From: Leptospira fainei serovar Hurstbridge str. BUT 6
GTDB lineage: Bacteria; Spirochaetota; Leptospiria; Leptospirales; Leptospiraceae
Direction: 5' to 3'
DNA: 64,000 nucleotides
NCBI RefSeq assembly: GCF_000306235.2
Contig: NZ_AKWZ02000010.1
Coordinates: 868,001-932,000 of the forward strand
Both the position numbers and the translations under genes were made by a program. Position 1 is the stretch's first letter. Every line of letters begins with the position of its first letter. The notes below the pieces were generated by a model. That model saw only the letters and a list, made by a program, of their open reading frames with translations. It did no database searches and had not been told where the DNA came from. Of this stretch, positions 27,237 through 37,171 are shown piece after piece.

Positions 27237-28739
27237 TTAATCACCTAGGGCTTTTTTATATTCGGCCATGAGAAGATCCGGATTTTCTCGCCCGACCGAA
27301 ATTCTCACCAGACTCGGATCTAGTCCGACTTCTTTCAAGAATCCTCGTCCGGCTTCAGTGGAGACGAGTTCATAATGCGCCAAATACATATAAAGCATAT
27401 TTAATGTAAATTCGGTGCCGAAGCTTGGACCTTTTAAAAGTTCCAGGGAGTTATAAAACTGTTCTAGAGGAATACCGGGTTCTATCGTGATCACACCGCA
27501 GTGAAGATTTTTATCTCGGGCGATTTTAGAAAAATTTCCGTGATTTTCTTCGGAGCCGCTCCAATGCACTGCTTTGATTTTAGGATGCTTTTGGAAAAAC
27601 TCGGCGAGAATTGCGGCATTTTTACCGATCGCTTTAACTCTTTCCTGGTATCCTTCCACCTCGAAAGCCATACGTTGCATATCGCGAACATAGGGTCGCT
27701 CGGTAAAATCAAGACATCGATCCTTCAATTGATGAAAATACCGCGAAGCAGGATTTAAAAAGACAGCGCCCATCATCACGTCTGCGTGCCCGCACGCGAA
27801 CTTAGTCAAGCTTTCGACAATCACGTCGGCAAACGGAGATAAATCAACTACAGCCGATCCGGCTACTGAAATATCCGCTACTAAGGGGATTCCGTATCGC
27901 GCTAGCAATTCCTTAAGTTTAGGATAATCCGGAACTTGTATTAGCGGATTAGTTGGAGACTCCGTTAAAATCGCCGCGACGTGATCTCCTTCTTTTTCCA
28001 GGAATTCCTCTAACTCGGTAAGATCTCCAACCTCGTGAAAAATATGAGAGCCGCGTGAATACTTTTCCAATATTCTAATATTATCCACATATAGCCAGCC
28101 GAGTCTAAGCCAAAGATCTTTCCCCTCCTTAGCCCGAATCTCATCAAGAACTTTGAAGGCGGTATAAATTCCGTTCATCCCGGAATTCGTAAGAAAGACT
28201 TCCAAATTTTTTCCAGGATATAAGTCTTTAAGATCGCGAATGATCCGGCTCTCCGCATCCTGCGTGCGTGTTTCTTCAGGATATATAGAATCGATAAGTC
28301 CTTTCTTAAATAGATAATCCTCTGCCTTCCGAGAAGAGACAAGACATCCTGTATGTTGTATAAAGGAGAGAACCTCGCCCTCTTTCTCTTTCCCGGCGGG
28401 AATCTTTAATGTAACGATTCCCTCATCTTCGAAAATGACAGCGTTCTCTATCTTAAAAAGATCGATAATATGCTCGGCGGCTTTTCGAGAATTTAGGATG
28501 AATTGAGGACCCTCGACTCCTTTTGTTTCCCGATTATAATCTAGGATTTTTTCGACGTAAGCATGAGCTACGAATCTAGGATAACCGGCCTTTAAACGGG
28601 AAAGAGTTTCGACTCGCTTTTCTTCATAGCCTACAACGTCTAGCACCTGGGGAAGGCTCATCGATACAGCGTGAATATTGGAAAACGGGATTCTTTCGCC
28701 GCAAATTCTTCGAAATGACTCTTCAACTTCCTTTAACAT
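27237..28739 (-). CDS. Cystathionine gamma-synthase-like PLP enzyme
   Basis: The 500-residue protein is in the Cys/Met-metabolism PLP family. It has LEVFLTNSGMNGIYTAF for cofactor phosphate binding, ESPTNPLIQVPDYPKL, LVADISVAGSA with the PLP Asp, and the Schiff-base Lys in VESLTKFACGHADVMMG at about residue 309. Bacterial cystathionine gamma-synthases are about 380-400 residues. This one has about 120 extra N-terminal residues (AHAYVEKILDYNRETKG and following), as in the long fungal-type enzymes. It probably makes cystathionine or homocysteine for methionine synthesis; the acyl-homoserine substrate is not predictable. Confidence 0.82.
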   Translation of the reverse strand: MLKEVEESFRRICGERIPFSNIHAVSMSLPQVLDVVGYEEKRVETLSRLKAGYPRFVAHAYVEKILDYNRETKGVEGPQFILNSRKAAEHIIDLFKIENAVIFEDEGIVTLKIPAGKEKEGEVLSFIQHTGCLVSSRKAEDYLFKKGLIDSIYPEETRTQDAESRIIRDLKDLYPGKNLEVFLTNSGMNGIYTAFKVLDEIRAKEGKDLWLRLGWLYVDNIRILEKYSRGSHIFHEVGDLTELEEFLEKEGDHVAAILTESPTNPLIQVPDYPKLKELLARYGIPLVADISVAGSAVVDLSPFADVIVESLTKFACGHADVMMGAVFLNPASRYFHQLKDRCLDFTERPYVRDMQRMAFEVEGYQERVKAIGKNAAILAEFFQKHPKIKAVHWSGSEENHGNFSKIARDKNLHCGVITIEPGIPLEQFYNSLELLKGPSFGTEFTLNMLYMYLAHYELVSTEAGRGFLKEVGLDPSLVRISVGRENPDLLMAEYKKALGD

Positions 28740-28800
28740 GATCCGTCTACCATCGCAAACCCGAACCCGGAAACTTCAACCCAATAAACCGAAGCTTTTC

Positions 28801-29865
28801 CTAATGAGCTTGGGATTCTGCCAGTCGCTTGGCTCTATCTTCTTCCGTTAAGGCACCTATTAAATCATCTAAGTCGCCTTCCATTATACCAGAAAGGTTA
28901 TGACTCGTAAAGCCGATGCGATGATCAGTGCAGCGTCCCTGGGGAAAGTTGTATGTCCGAATTCTTTCCGAACGATCCCCGGTTCCGACCATTTGCTTTT
29001 TCAATGCATCTGCGGCCGCTTTCTTTTCTTCAGCCTGCTTTTCCAAGATACGAGCGCTTAAAATTCGCATCGCTTTTGCTTTATTCTTATGCTGCGATTT
29101 CTCGTCTTGGCAGGCGACAGCGATACCGGTCGGGATATGTGTGATCCGCACCGCCGAGTCGGTAGTGTTTACGTGCTGTCCGCCTGATCCCGAGGAACGA
29201 TAAACGTCGATTCGCAGATCGTTTTCGTTGATATTAATTTCCGATTCTTCGGCTTCCGGTAAAACTGCGACGGTTACGGCGCTCGTATGGATTCGTCCAC
29301 CTGATTCGGTTGCAGGAATACGTTGGACACGGTGAGTTCCCGCTTCGAATTTAAAAAGATCGTAGGCTCGTTCGTTCTCTAAAGCAAAAACGATTTCTTT
29401 TAGCCCGCCGATTCCTGTCGGGGAAGAGTCGATAATTTCGTGTTTGATTCCCTGTTTATCGGCGTATTTGGTATACATCCGGTATAAATCGGCTACAAAT
29501 AGTCCCGCCTCGTCACCGCCGGTTCCGGCACGTATTTCCACCAAAATATTTTTGCCGGAATTTGGGTCGGGAGGGAGCAACATCACTTCCAGTTCTTTTT
29601 CAAGGAATTCGATTCGTTCCGAAGCCGATCGTTTCTCCTCTTCATACATGGAACGCATTTCCCCATCTTTTTCCGTTTTGAGAAGCTCATCGGCGTCTTT
29701 TCTATCTTGAATTAATTTTTGGTACTCTGAAATCTTTTCAAATAAAGGAGTGAGACGAGACCGTTCCTTATAAAGCCGCTTTAAATCGTCAGGATTGGAC
29801 GCTGTGGTCAGTTCATCCGAGATTTTCAGGTATTTTTGTTGTATTTTTTCTAGTCTATCTAACAT
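28801..29865 (-). CDS. prfA: Peptide chain release factor 1
   Basis: The 354-residue protein is RF1, which ends translation at UAA and UAG. It has the stop-codon-reading motif PAT in [19 protein letters not shown] and the catalytic GGQ in [15 protein letters not shown] at about residue 230. The ATG at 29865 ([12 protein letters not shown]) fits the family start. A longer frame from 29907 would overlap the divergent gene's start. Only 40 bases separate the two divergent starts. Confidence 0.96.
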   Translation of the reverse strand: MLDRLEKIQQKYLKISDELTTASNPDDLKRLYKERSRLTPLFEKISEYQKLIQDRKDADELLKTEKDGEMRSMYEEEKRSASERIEFLEKELEVMLLPPDPNSGKNILVEIRAGTGGDEAGLFVADLYRMYTKYADKQGIKHEIIDSSPTGIGGLKEIVFALENERAYDLFKFEAGTHRVQRIPATESGGRIHTSAVTVAVLPEAEESEININENDLRIDVYRSSGSGGQHVNTTDSAVRITHIPTGIAVACQDEKSQHKNKAKAMRILSARILEKQAEEKKAAADALKKQMVGTGDRSERIRTYNFPQGRCTDHRIGFTSHNLSGIMEGDLDDLIGALTEEDRAKRLAESQAH

Positions 29866-29905
29866 AGAAACAGGTTCCCATTGCCTTAATACCCCACTCT
29901 CTTCC

Positions 29906-30529
29906 ATGGAAAACTATAATTCGCTTCTTTCCGAGGTTTCCGACCGAATCCTCTCACTTCTGTCCGGGTTAAACTCCTATAGAAGTCCGTACGCTAAGAC
30001 AATCGGCGAACCCTCCGATTTTATACAAAGCTTAACCCAGAGGGCCTCGATCCAAACTGCTCTTGCAAGCGCTGCTCTCTCGTTACCTACAGGTGGAATC
30101 GGAGCCGTGACGGTGGCGCCGGAAATTTTTTTGGTCCTTCGAATCCAAGGCAAACTCGTAAAAGATATAGCCGCATTATACGGCAAAGAATCGCAAGTTA
30201 CTTCCGAACTGATGGCATACTGTCTCTTTAAAGATAAAACCTCCTTTTTCAGGAATTTATTAAAAGAAGTCGGTGCGAGAATACTAGTTAGACCTGCTAC
30301 ATGGAAATTGCTCAGCCAAGGAATTCTCGGAGTCGCAAAGGCCTTGAGTAGCTCAAAAATGCCTAAGGTTAAAAAGAAGAATTTTTGGCTCCCGATACTT
30401 GGCTCCGCCGTTTCAGGAGGTCTCTCTTACAGTGAAACCCGGAAAATCGCGAGTCGTGCGCAAAGCGTATTTTCAAAAGAAATCATTTCAGTTCCTTCTG
30501 ACGAACCATGGGCGGAGGAAATAGCCTGA
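29906..30529 (+). CDS. Hypothetical protein, EcsC-like
   Basis: From the ATG at 29906 the protein has 207 residues. The segment [20 protein letters not shown] followed by [20 protein letters not shown] resembles the EcsC family. In that family a glycine-rich hydrophobic stretch precedes a conserved IxxIAxxYG motif. The role of EcsC-like proteins is poorly known. The ATG lacks a clear Shine-Dalgarno site, so the start is uncertain. The stop is 5 bases before the next lipoprotein gene, suggesting co-transcription. Confidence 0.65.
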   Translation: MENYNSLLSEVSDRILSLLSGLNSYRSPYAKTIGEPSDFIQSLTQRASIQTALASAALSLPTGGIGAVTVAPEIFLVLRIQGKLVKDIAALYGKESQVTSELMAYCLFKDKTSFFRNLLKEVGARILVRPATWKLLSQGILGVAKALSSSKMPKVKKKNFWLPILGSAVSGGLSYSETRKIASRAQSVFSKEIISVPSDEPWAEEIA

Positions 30530-30534
30530 CCAGC

Positions 30535-31656
30535 ATGAATAATTCCGATTCATTACGGAGAATTTTTGTCCTTCCTATTTTGCTCCTCTTCATTCTAACG
30601 AATTGCAAAAGCAAACAGGAAAGTCTAATCGAAGAAATTCAAGGACTTGTGGAAGAGGAAAAGTACGAGAAAGCTACCGAGCTCTTAAAGAACTATCTCC
30701 TTCATCCGAAATCGGACGATGAAATTCTATCGGAGGAAAAGCCCGAATCCGTTCGGATCGTGGAACTTTCTCATGATAGAAAGCGTTTGGTTTACGTGGA
30801 AGATAATAAATTGACCGTCAAGGATCTATTAGAAGGACGAACGGAAACTAAAAAACTGGATGAAATTCCGGCTTCGATGGCGGTTTCGCTGAATGCAAAG
30901 TTTGCGCTTTCCGAATATCCGATGGCGACCGGCTGCCGACTATTTGCAATTTCTCTAACGGACAATTCCCTGCTTTACGAATCCGGCGCCCAGATTTCCT
31001 GCCGTAATCGAGGCGGAATCTCCGACGACGGATCTAAGATTTTTTACTTCGTAGACAATCAATTGTATGAAGAACGGACGATAGAACCGAGAACTCCGAA
31101 ACTTGTTTTGAGTAAGGAGAAAATAGTTCCACCGTTTCCGAATCTAAAATCCCGATTCTTTTTATATCCGATTGGAAAGGATTTTCTGCTGTTTTCCGGA
31201 AACGCCGGATCCTATACGCTCTATTACTTTCAACCTGATAAGAGAAGTGCGGATAAGCTCGATCAAGAAGTGATAAGCCCTCTGCTTTATTATGGTCCCG
31301 GTGATTCGGCCTTTTATTTAGGCGGAACGATCGGCCGCCTCCATTTGAGAAGACTTCAATACGGTAAAGGGAAACCCAGTGTTACGAAACTCTTTACCGT
31401 AAGTAGAAAAGAATCGAATCCGTGGAAATTAAACGCGAAGAACGAGTACTTATCCAATTACTCGGGTAAAGTGCATTTATGGGGTCCATTAAGAAAAAGC
31501 CAAGTGCTGCCCTTGCTATGCGAAAGAACTTGGATCGTTCATCCGGAGAAAATTCTTTGTGAGACGGAGGTAGGTGGGCTCTATCTGACCGGCCTGGAAT
31601 TTACGGATGACGACTGGACACTTTTGAAACTCTACGAAGAAGTTCGAAATAAATAA
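30535..31656 (+). CDS. Hypothetical lipoprotein
   Basis: No family recognised. From the ATG at 30535 the protein has 373 residues with a lipoprotein signal (FVLPILLLFILTNCKS, lipobox TNC). A Glu-rich helical stretch follows (LIEEIQGLVEEEKYEKATELL, TPR-like), then a long beta-rich part. Recurrent segments such as VELSHDRKRLVYVEDNKLTV and GISDDGSKIFYFVDNQLYEE recall a WD40- or TolB-like propeller. That fold is inference. It lies 5 bases after the EcsC-like gene. Confidence 0.72.
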   Translation: MNNSDSLRRIFVLPILLLFILTNCKSKQESLIEEIQGLVEEEKYEKATELLKNYLLHPKSDDEILSEEKPESVRIVELSHDRKRLVYVEDNKLTVKDLLEGRTETKKLDEIPASMAVSLNAKFALSEYPMATGCRLFAISLTDNSLLYESGAQISCRNRGGISDDGSKIFYFVDNQLYEERTIEPRTPKLVLSKEKIVPPFPNLKSRFFLYPIGKDFLLFSGNAGSYTLYYFQPDKRSADKLDQEVISPLLYYGPGDSAFYLGGTIGRLHLRRLQYGKGKPSVTKLFTVSRKESNPWKLNAKNEYLSNYSGKVHLWGPLRKSQVLPLLCERTWIVHPEKILCETEVGGLYLTGLEFTDDDWTLLKLYEEVRNK

Positions 31657-31662
31657 AATTCG

Positions 31663-32709
31663 TTAAAGATAGATATTCAAAAGAACCGTTCCTCTTTCGT
31701 TTTCTTTAGGCTCGGGATTACCATATCTAGTTTTTGTGAAACTTGTTCCCGGCAGTTTTCGATCCCAAGCATTACCGGAGAACGATATCTCGCAGCTTGT
31801 TTCGAAATTTGATTTTGAAATCCAATCCCGAAATTTTCCTTCCTCCGTGGGAGCTCCCAAGACCACCCAACGGGAAACGAAAGTTTTCTTTACGATATCT
31901 TCCATCTCCGGAGATCCGAATTCTTCGCCGTAAAGAAAACCCAGCTTGGCAAAATTGAACGGAATCGTCCAGACTCCGAACTCGATCTTATTCGATCGGG
32001 AATTTAAATAAAGCGATAACGAACCGTCCTTAAATTTCGTTCTTTTTAAGGAGTCATTATGGAGTTTTCCCTCCGGAGTAAAAAGATAAGCTCGTTCTTC
32101 CCAATTTCCGGGAGCAATCGAAATAAGATCTTCCGCTATCTTCGGGGAAGGAAGTACGATAGAACCGGCAAGGATATTTACTCCGTAAGTTTTCGAAAGC
32201 GTGGCAAAAATCCGCTGATATCTTTCAACCGAAGTTTTGGCGAGAAAATTAGCGATCTCGTCCTCGAAAAATAAACCGTTTCTCAATCCGTTATAAGAGA
32301 TTCTTGTAAAAAAAACCGCTCGCTTCCAGGATCCGATTTCGGATTCCGCTTGGAATACTTCCGAACGCTGCCCAACTAGAAATAAATAATTTCCAATTTC
32401 CGGAGGATAAACGACGATCGTCGATTTGTCCAACAATCCCTTTTCTTTTGCGATAATAAGGGGTTTTTCAAGCCAGTCCCGTAAGCGATCTTCCTTCGAA
32501 TAATATTCAGGCTTAAATTCCAGTTGGAGTAAGAGAATGTTTCCGGATTTTCGGTTATACCCGGAAGAATAAAACCGGATCTCATTCCGAGGCAAACCGG
32601 ATATAAAATCTTCATCTCCTATCGTCTTTCCCGATAAGAGCCAACCGATTCCGAAAAAAATCGGAACTAAGAAAAGGGAAGCGATTGCATTTCTCCAAAA
32701 TGGATTCAA
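31663..32709 (-). CDS. Nitrilase-superfamily-like membrane-anchored protein
   Basis: The likely start is a TTG at 32709 preceded by AGGAGG 9 bases away; it overlaps the Nudix stop (TTGA) and gives 348 residues. One N-terminal membrane helix ([20 protein letters not shown]) anchors the protein. The rest faces outward. The segments [19 protein letters not shown] and [19 protein letters not shown], with [11 protein letters not shown] near the end, recall carbon-nitrogen hydrolases such as apolipoprotein N-acyltransferase. I cannot identify a full Glu-Lys-Cys triad, so it may be inactive or another family. It is the last gene of a five-gene minus-strand operon. Confidence 0.6.
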   Translation of the reverse strand: MNPFWRNAIASLFLVPIFFGIGWLLSGKTIGDEDFISGLPRNEIRFYSSGYNRKSGNILLLQLEFKPEYYSKEDRLRDWLEKPLIIAKEKGLLDKSTIVVYPPEIGNYLFLVGQRSEVFQAESEIGSWKRAVFFTRISYNGLRNGLFFEDEIANFLAKTSVERYQRIFATLSKTYGVNILAGSIVLPSPKIAEDLISIAPGNWEERAYLFTPEGKLHNDSLKRTKFKDGSLSLYLNSRSNKIEFGVWTIPFNFAKLGFLYGEEFGSPEMEDIVKKTFVSRWVVLGAPTEEGKFRDWISKSNFETSCEISFSGNAWDRKLPGTSFTKTRYGNPEPKENERGTVLLNIYL

Positions 32710-33230
32710 AGGATTCGTCCTCCTAATTCTAATTTTCCGTTCGGCAAAAGAGGAACATATTCCTTTTGGTACAACAAAATCGCATCCAACATATATTCGA
32801 AAAACAATCCTCGTGGATCGTAGGTTTTTGCATCGACCCAAGAAATGAAATCATGTTCGTCCGAGAGCATGATTTCTCCTCCAATAAACTCGGCATGGTA
32901 GGCGATGATGACACAAGGATGATTGCCTTCACTTACTCTGTGCTTGTGCACGAAGAGAGGTCTCGGATGAACTTTAATTTCACATCGGTTTCCCATTTCT
33001 TCCGCCAGTTCCCGAGAAAGACTTTCCTGCCAATCTCCATAGAACTCGTCCTCATTCATTCGTCCGCCGGGCAAATCACCGTATCCCGATTTTCGGTCTC
33101 TCAGGATCAGAAGTTCGGATCCCCTTCTTAAAAAAACCTTTTGCGTAATTTGGAAAAAACCGTGCTTGTTCAAAAATTTCCCCTCCAAGGGGACCTCGGA
33201 TAATCGATCAATATGGGTCGTGTCTGACAA
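32706..33230 (-). CDS. Nudix hydrolase
   Basis: A TTG at 33230 gives 174 residues. The Nudix box is recognisable ([12 protein letters not shown]...RELAEEMG). The spacing between the first Glu and the REL motif is three residues longer than the G-x5-E-x7-REUxEExGU consensus. Nudix enzymes hydrolyse nucleoside diphosphates linked to another group; the substrate is unknown. The gene overlaps the dehydrogenase by 23 bases and the following gene by 4, so translation is likely coupled. Confidence 0.85.
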   Translation of the reverse strand: MSDTTHIDRLSEVPLEGKFLNKHGFFQITQKVFLRRGSELLILRDRKSGYGDLPGGRMNEDEFYGDWQESLSRELAEEMGNRCEIKVHPRPLFVHKHRVSEGNHPCVIIAYHAEFIGGEIMLSDEHDFISWVDAKTYDPRGLFFEYMLDAILLYQKEYVPLLPNGKLELGGRIL

Positions 33231-34740
33231 TCACTTTTATCTTAGTCGGTTTTCTCGCCTCTTCATAAGCTTTCGGAAGATCCAAAGCGGAAAACTCCCC
33301 GCCGAGCAGATGGTCGGAAACATTCTTTAAAAAACCTTTTTCCTGAGCTAGAAAAGAAAGAGTTTTGCGAAAATCCCCGCATCGGCTAGTTCGTAAGACT
33401 CCCCCTCGAACGACCCAATGCAGAAACGGATTGGATTCGGATATTCCCGAATCGACGGGGATCAGAATAAAACCTCTCGGCCTAAGCAAGGAAGAGGCTT
33501 CCTTAGCGCCGGGCCTGATTGCTAAGTCCAATGAGGAAACCGATTTCAAAATCGCAAAATCAAATCGGTGCAGATCACCGGTAAATTCCTGAGACTTTAA
33601 AAAAGATTCCCCTTCTAAGATCGAACCGGAATAAAATTTGGTATGGGCTTCACGAGCCTCGTCGATCCATTTCTGTTCTTCGGTGGAGAGTCGAATTCCC
33701 TTCTCTAAAAAGACCCAAGTCTCCGGAGCGGAATTCATTCCCCAAGAAAGATTCTGAAATCCTTTTTGTAGCGGTAAAATCGAGAGTTCATCGACTACGA
33801 GCTCCGTCAAATTTGAAATTCCGAGGGAAGCTTGTCCGTTCGTAGTCTTGCGATGGATTTCCTTACGAGTTAAATCCATACAAAGTTCCAGACCATCGAT
33901 TGCCCCGGTTGTATCGAATACGATATCGAACGTATCGTGTAGATTGTTCCAAGAGACTTCTTCCGGATTGGAAGACGACTCCTTATAATAACGTTCCCCT
34001 TTAAGCGAATCTCTCGAATTCCTATCCAAACCCGGAAAGACGAACACTTCGTCCGCACCGACCCCAAAAGACGTCGCTTTCAGCTCGCTTCTGCGAAGGA
34101 TGGCAACGATTTTATAATCCAGATTTTTTTGTTTTCTGTATAACTCGAGTCCCGCCAATACTAATGATCCCAATCGTCTTGGGCCTATGACGGCAATTCG
34201 TTTCGGTTTATCGGAGGCATTCTCCAAGGAAACTTCCACGCCATGCAACGAGGCCGCAAACGGTTCCAGTAGAATCGCCTCTCTATCGTCAAGAGTTTCG
34301 ACATCCACCAAAGCCCCTACGGGAGCCAATACGAATTTTCCGAACCCCCCGGGCAACCGATCGATGCCTAAAACTTGACGACTGGGACTATGCGTATAAA
34401 GACCTCGCTTACAAAACGAATCCTCTTCCTCCCCCCTTGAAACTACCGTATCATTAATTTCTAATGCGAATTTTTTTCCCGTTGCCGGATCGGAAGCCAA
34501 TACTTCATGACCTATGACTTGCGGTAGCGCGAACGGAAGAAATCGCCGGTCTAAATCGGTCGAACATATTCCGCAAAGTTCCGTTTTAAGAAGTTTATAT
34601 CCTTTCCCAAGAGAGAGGTAAAGATCCTGATTGCGGAAAATCTTCCAACCGTCCGTCTCCGTCCCTTCCATGCGATATTCGGATACCGAAAAAGTATCGT
34701 CCCGATTGTATTCAAATGCTGAAAATTGCACGATTTCCAA
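33208..34740 (-). CDS. Zinc-type alcohol dehydrogenase-like protein
   Basis: A TTG at 34740, with AGGAGG 7 bases before it and directly abutting the rhomboid stop, starts a 510-residue MDR-family protein. The N-terminal catalytic domain has [13 protein letters not shown] (zinc-site Cys) and [11 protein letters not shown] Rossmann segment follows ([16 protein letters not shown]). It is longer than the usual 340-380 residues because of an extended C-terminal half. The structural-zinc cysteine cluster is not obvious. Substrate and cofactor are unknown. It belongs to the tetR-rhomboid-dehydrogenase-Nudix operon. Confidence 0.75.
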   Translation of the reverse strand: MEIVQFSAFEYNRDDTFSVSEYRMEGTETDGWKIFRNQDLYLSLGKGYKLLKTELCGICSTDLDRRFLPFALPQVIGHEVLASDPATGKKFALEINDTVVSRGEEEDSFCKRGLYTHSPSRQVLGIDRLPGGFGKFVLAPVGALVDVETLDDREAILLEPFAASLHGVEVSLENASDKPKRIAVIGPRRLGSLVLAGLELYRKQKNLDYKIVAILRRSELKATSFGVGADEVFVFPGLDRNSRDSLKGERYYKESSSNPEEVSWNNLHDTFDIVFDTTGAIDGLELCMDLTRKEIHRKTTNGQASLGISNLTELVVDELSILPLQKGFQNLSWGMNSAPETWVFLEKGIRLSTEEQKWIDEAREAHTKFYSGSILEGESFLKSQEFTGDLHRFDFAILKSVSSLDLAIRPGAKEASSLLRPRGFILIPVDSGISESNPFLHWVVRGGVLRTSRCGDFRKTLSFLAQEKGFLKNVSDHLLGGEFSALDLPKAYEEARKPTKIKVIVRHDPY

Positions 34741-35403
34741 CTATCTGCCTCCTACGAGAAATCCGAGTATTAGAAGCAGGATTACGAATACTAGATTCAA
34801 TACGAATCCGGTATGCAATTGCTGCCTTTCTTTATTATTCAAAAAATAGGCCGCGAATACTACTGATAAAAATCCGCCTAGATGGGCCCAATGAGCCACC
34901 TGGTCTCTCGCAAATAGGTTTGTTATATCCGAGTATACCATAAGCCACGCGAGAGCAAAAATAGGAAACGGATAGTTTCGCTTTCGAATGCGCATAGAAA
35001 AGGGGGACAAAAGAGCGGCAACGGCGGCTAATCCTGAAACGGCTCCGGAAGCCCCGATTGCAGGACTGGAATCGTCCAGAAACAATCCTCTTACTAACGA
35101 ATCTAAAAATCCGGAAATAAAAGCCCCCATAAAGAAAAACAAAAGCCACTTTGCTTTTCCCACTTTATATTCAACGATTCTTCCCAAGAAAAAAAGAAAA
35201 AGCATGTTCCAGAACAAATGGGTGAAATCCGCGTGAAGGAACGCCATCCCGATCCACTTCCAGGGATAGAATTCTCCCGGACGACTGATAAAGAACGCTT
35301 CGAGCATTTCGTTCGGAACGAAAGCGTTCAGTACGATTTGAGAAATTGTAATAAGTAAAACAAAGAACGCAGTAAGCGGAAATTCGAAGATGAACGCTCT
35401 CAC
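34741..35403 (-). CDS. Rhomboid family intramembrane serine protease
   Basis: A GTG at 35403, overlapping the TetR stop as GTGA and preceded by GGGAG 7 bases upstream, gives 220 residues. Six or so membrane helices carry the rhomboid signatures. These are WKWIGMAFLHADFTHLFWNM, the catalytic Ser in AIGASGAVSGLA, and the partner His in VAHWAHLGGFLS. Rhomboids cleave membrane-protein substrates within the bilayer. Its place directly after a TetR regulator suggests the operon responds to a specific signal. Confidence 0.92.
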   Translation of the reverse strand: MRAFIFEFPLTAFFVLLITISQIVLNAFVPNEMLEAFFISRPGEFYPWKWIGMAFLHADFTHLFWNMLFLFFLGRIVEYKVGKAKWLLFFFMGAFISGFLDSLVRGLFLDDSSPAIGASGAVSGLAAVAALLSPFSMRIRKRNYPFPIFALAWLMVYSDITNLFARDQVAHWAHLGGFLSVVFAAYFLNNKERQQLHTGFVLNLVFVILLLILGFLVGGR

Positions 35404-36089
35404 AGTGTTCTCCCTTCGATATAATGAGTCAGATACGCTTTCAACATGACCTTTAGTTCTCGCAGAATGCTTTCGGCAAGAACCGGATCTTCCTTTTCTC
35501 GCAACCAACGAGATAAAACTGAATCGGTTACCTCCACAATGATTCGAGAAATGATTTCTGCCTCCGGATTTTCCTTCATTCCTGGGACGATCCGAGAAAA
35601 TAAATTTGAAACGCTGGAAGCGATGTAACGATTATTTTCTCGGTCGATCTCGACCAACTCGGGATCCATTTTGATGTTCGACCAAAGAGGCACGAATCCC
35701 GGTTCGGTTAAGTAAAGATTAGCAAACGCGTCGATTACATTATCAATCAGTTCCGGCCAACCGGTATCATCCACTTCGACCGAAAGAAAACCCATGAACA
35801 TGGCATTTACCCGCTCAAGATGTCGCTTACCAACGGCGTTTAAAATCGCATGCTTATTCGGAAAATATTGGTATAAGGAACCGATGGGAATTTCGGCTTT
35901 TTGCGCGATCAGATTAGTCGTGATAGCTTCCGCTCCGACTTCATCTAAAAGGGAAGCAACGACATCCAATATATTTTGTACGCGTTGAATGGCGCGCTTT
36001 TGAGAGGGAGCCTTTCTCGGTTCTAACTCGGATGGTTTTGCTTTAGAGGAAAGCTCCCCTGCCTTCCCAGGTTTTAATGATTTGGTCAA
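35400..36089 (-). CDS. TetR/AcrR family transcriptional regulator
   Basis: I place the start at a TTG (36089) because GGAG lies 9 bases upstream, giving 229 residues. A TTG at 36125 is possible but lacks a ribosome-binding site. The DNA-binding domain reads VQNILDVVASLLDEVGAEAI, then IAQKAEIPIGSLYQYFPNKHAIL. The C-terminal ligand domain is TetR-like. It is the first gene of an overlapping operon with rhomboid, dehydrogenase, Nudix and nitrilase-like genes, and may repress that operon. A fructosamine-kinase-family gene lies 70 bases upstream on the same strand. Confidence 0.88.
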   Translation of the reverse strand: MTKSLKPGKAGELSSKAKPSELEPRKAPSQKRAIQRVQNILDVVASLLDEVGAEAITTNLIAQKAEIPIGSLYQYFPNKHAILNAVGKRHLERVNAMFMGFLSVEVDDTGWPELIDNVIDAFANLYLTEPGFVPLWSNIKMDPELVEIDRENNRYIASSVSNLFSRIVPGMKENPEAEIISRIIVEVTDSVLSRWLREKEDPVLAESILRELKVMLKAYLTHYIEGRTL

Positions 36090-36159
36090 ACGGATCTTCT
36101 CCGAAAATCTATTGCTTCCTCCCAAAGACTATGACGGGAAGAATCCTTCAAGAAAAGTA

Positions 36160-37056
36160 TTAAATTGTACCGTAGTACCGCAGAATATGTCGTAAGCTGG
36201 TTAGGTAAGATGCGCCGAAAAGATTCACATGAACTAAGACGGGATAGATTTGCCAAAATTGAATTCTATCTTTAAGATGCATAGGATCATCCAATCCGCA
36301 AGTGGAGATAATATCCTGCATATCTTCTATGTTGATAGGGCTACCGAACAACTGCAGCATTGCCAAATCTTGTTCGGGGTGGGAATAGGCAACGGACGGA
36401 TCGATCAAGTACGCATGCCCATTCTTTCCCTGTAATACATTACCGGACCATAAGTCTCCGTGAATCATTCTCGGCTGTATTCGATTTAATCCCCATTCGT
36501 CGGTAAACTTATCGAAAACCGTTCGGATGGATATTATATCTTTCTCGGTGAGGAGCTTTCTAGTTTGTGCTAATTCTATTTGAGGTTTTAGGCGATCTTG
36601 CCAGAAAAATTCTTCGAAGCTTGAAAACCAACCGTTCCGCTGCGGAAGGGACCCTATAAAATTATCGCGTTTCCAACCCCAGGATCCGAATTCACCGCGA
36701 TATAAATTCTTAAGACTTGCGATCAGATCCTCGCGAAAGCGAGCAGAGGAACCGGTTTCGACAAATTCCATGGCAAGAAGGGAAACTTTTCCTAAATTCA
36801 CCGTTCCAAAACATTCCGGAACACGAACTCCTAGTCTGCAAAGTTGCTCAAGACCTTCCGCTTCCGCTTCGGCCATTTCCTTTTTTGGTATGACTTTTAC
36901 CGCGATTCTGGAACCGTCTTGTAACTTGACCGAATATAGCTCAAAGAGGCTAGAAGAATAAAATGAAACTTCTGCCTTTTTAGACGGGGAGAGTAATCCG
37001 AGTCTCTCTAACCCGTCTCGGATTAATTCCTCGGTTCCTGTGTTTATGAGAGCCAT
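36160..37056 (-). CDS. Fructosamine kinase family protein
   Basis: The ATG at 37056, with GGAAGG 9 bases upstream, gives 298 residues. The protein matches the fructosamine-3-kinase/ketosamine-kinase family, a branch of the protein-kinase-like fold. It shows LYSVKLQDGSRIAVKVIPK, WGWKRDNFIGSLPQRN, the catalytic loop MIHGDLWSGNVLQG and YLIDPSVAYSHPEQDLAM. Such enzymes phosphorylate sugar-lysine adducts and thus help remove glycation. It lies upstream of the tetR operon on the same strand. Confidence 0.92.
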   Translation of the reverse strand: MALINTGTEELIRDGLERLGLLSPSKKAEVSFYSSSLFELYSVKLQDGSRIAVKVIPKKEMAEAEAEGLEQLCRLGVRVPECFGTVNLGKVSLLAMEFVETGSSARFREDLIASLKNLYRGEFGSWGWKRDNFIGSLPQRNGWFSSFEEFFWQDRLKPQIELAQTRKLLTEKDIISIRTVFDKFTDEWGLNRIQPRMIHGDLWSGNVLQGKNGHAYLIDPSVAYSHPEQDLAMLQLFGSPINIEDMQDIISTCGLDDPMHLKDRIQFWQIYPVLVHVNLFGASYLTSLRHILRYYGTI

Positions 37057-37171
37057 CGTTCGCATCCTTCCCAATCCCGTCGTTCCGGTCCTTCTTATAA
37101 AATCGGAGGACGGACAATCAGGATTGAAGAAAAATCCTAAATAGGTTTCCCTAATATTACGGGACGAAGAA

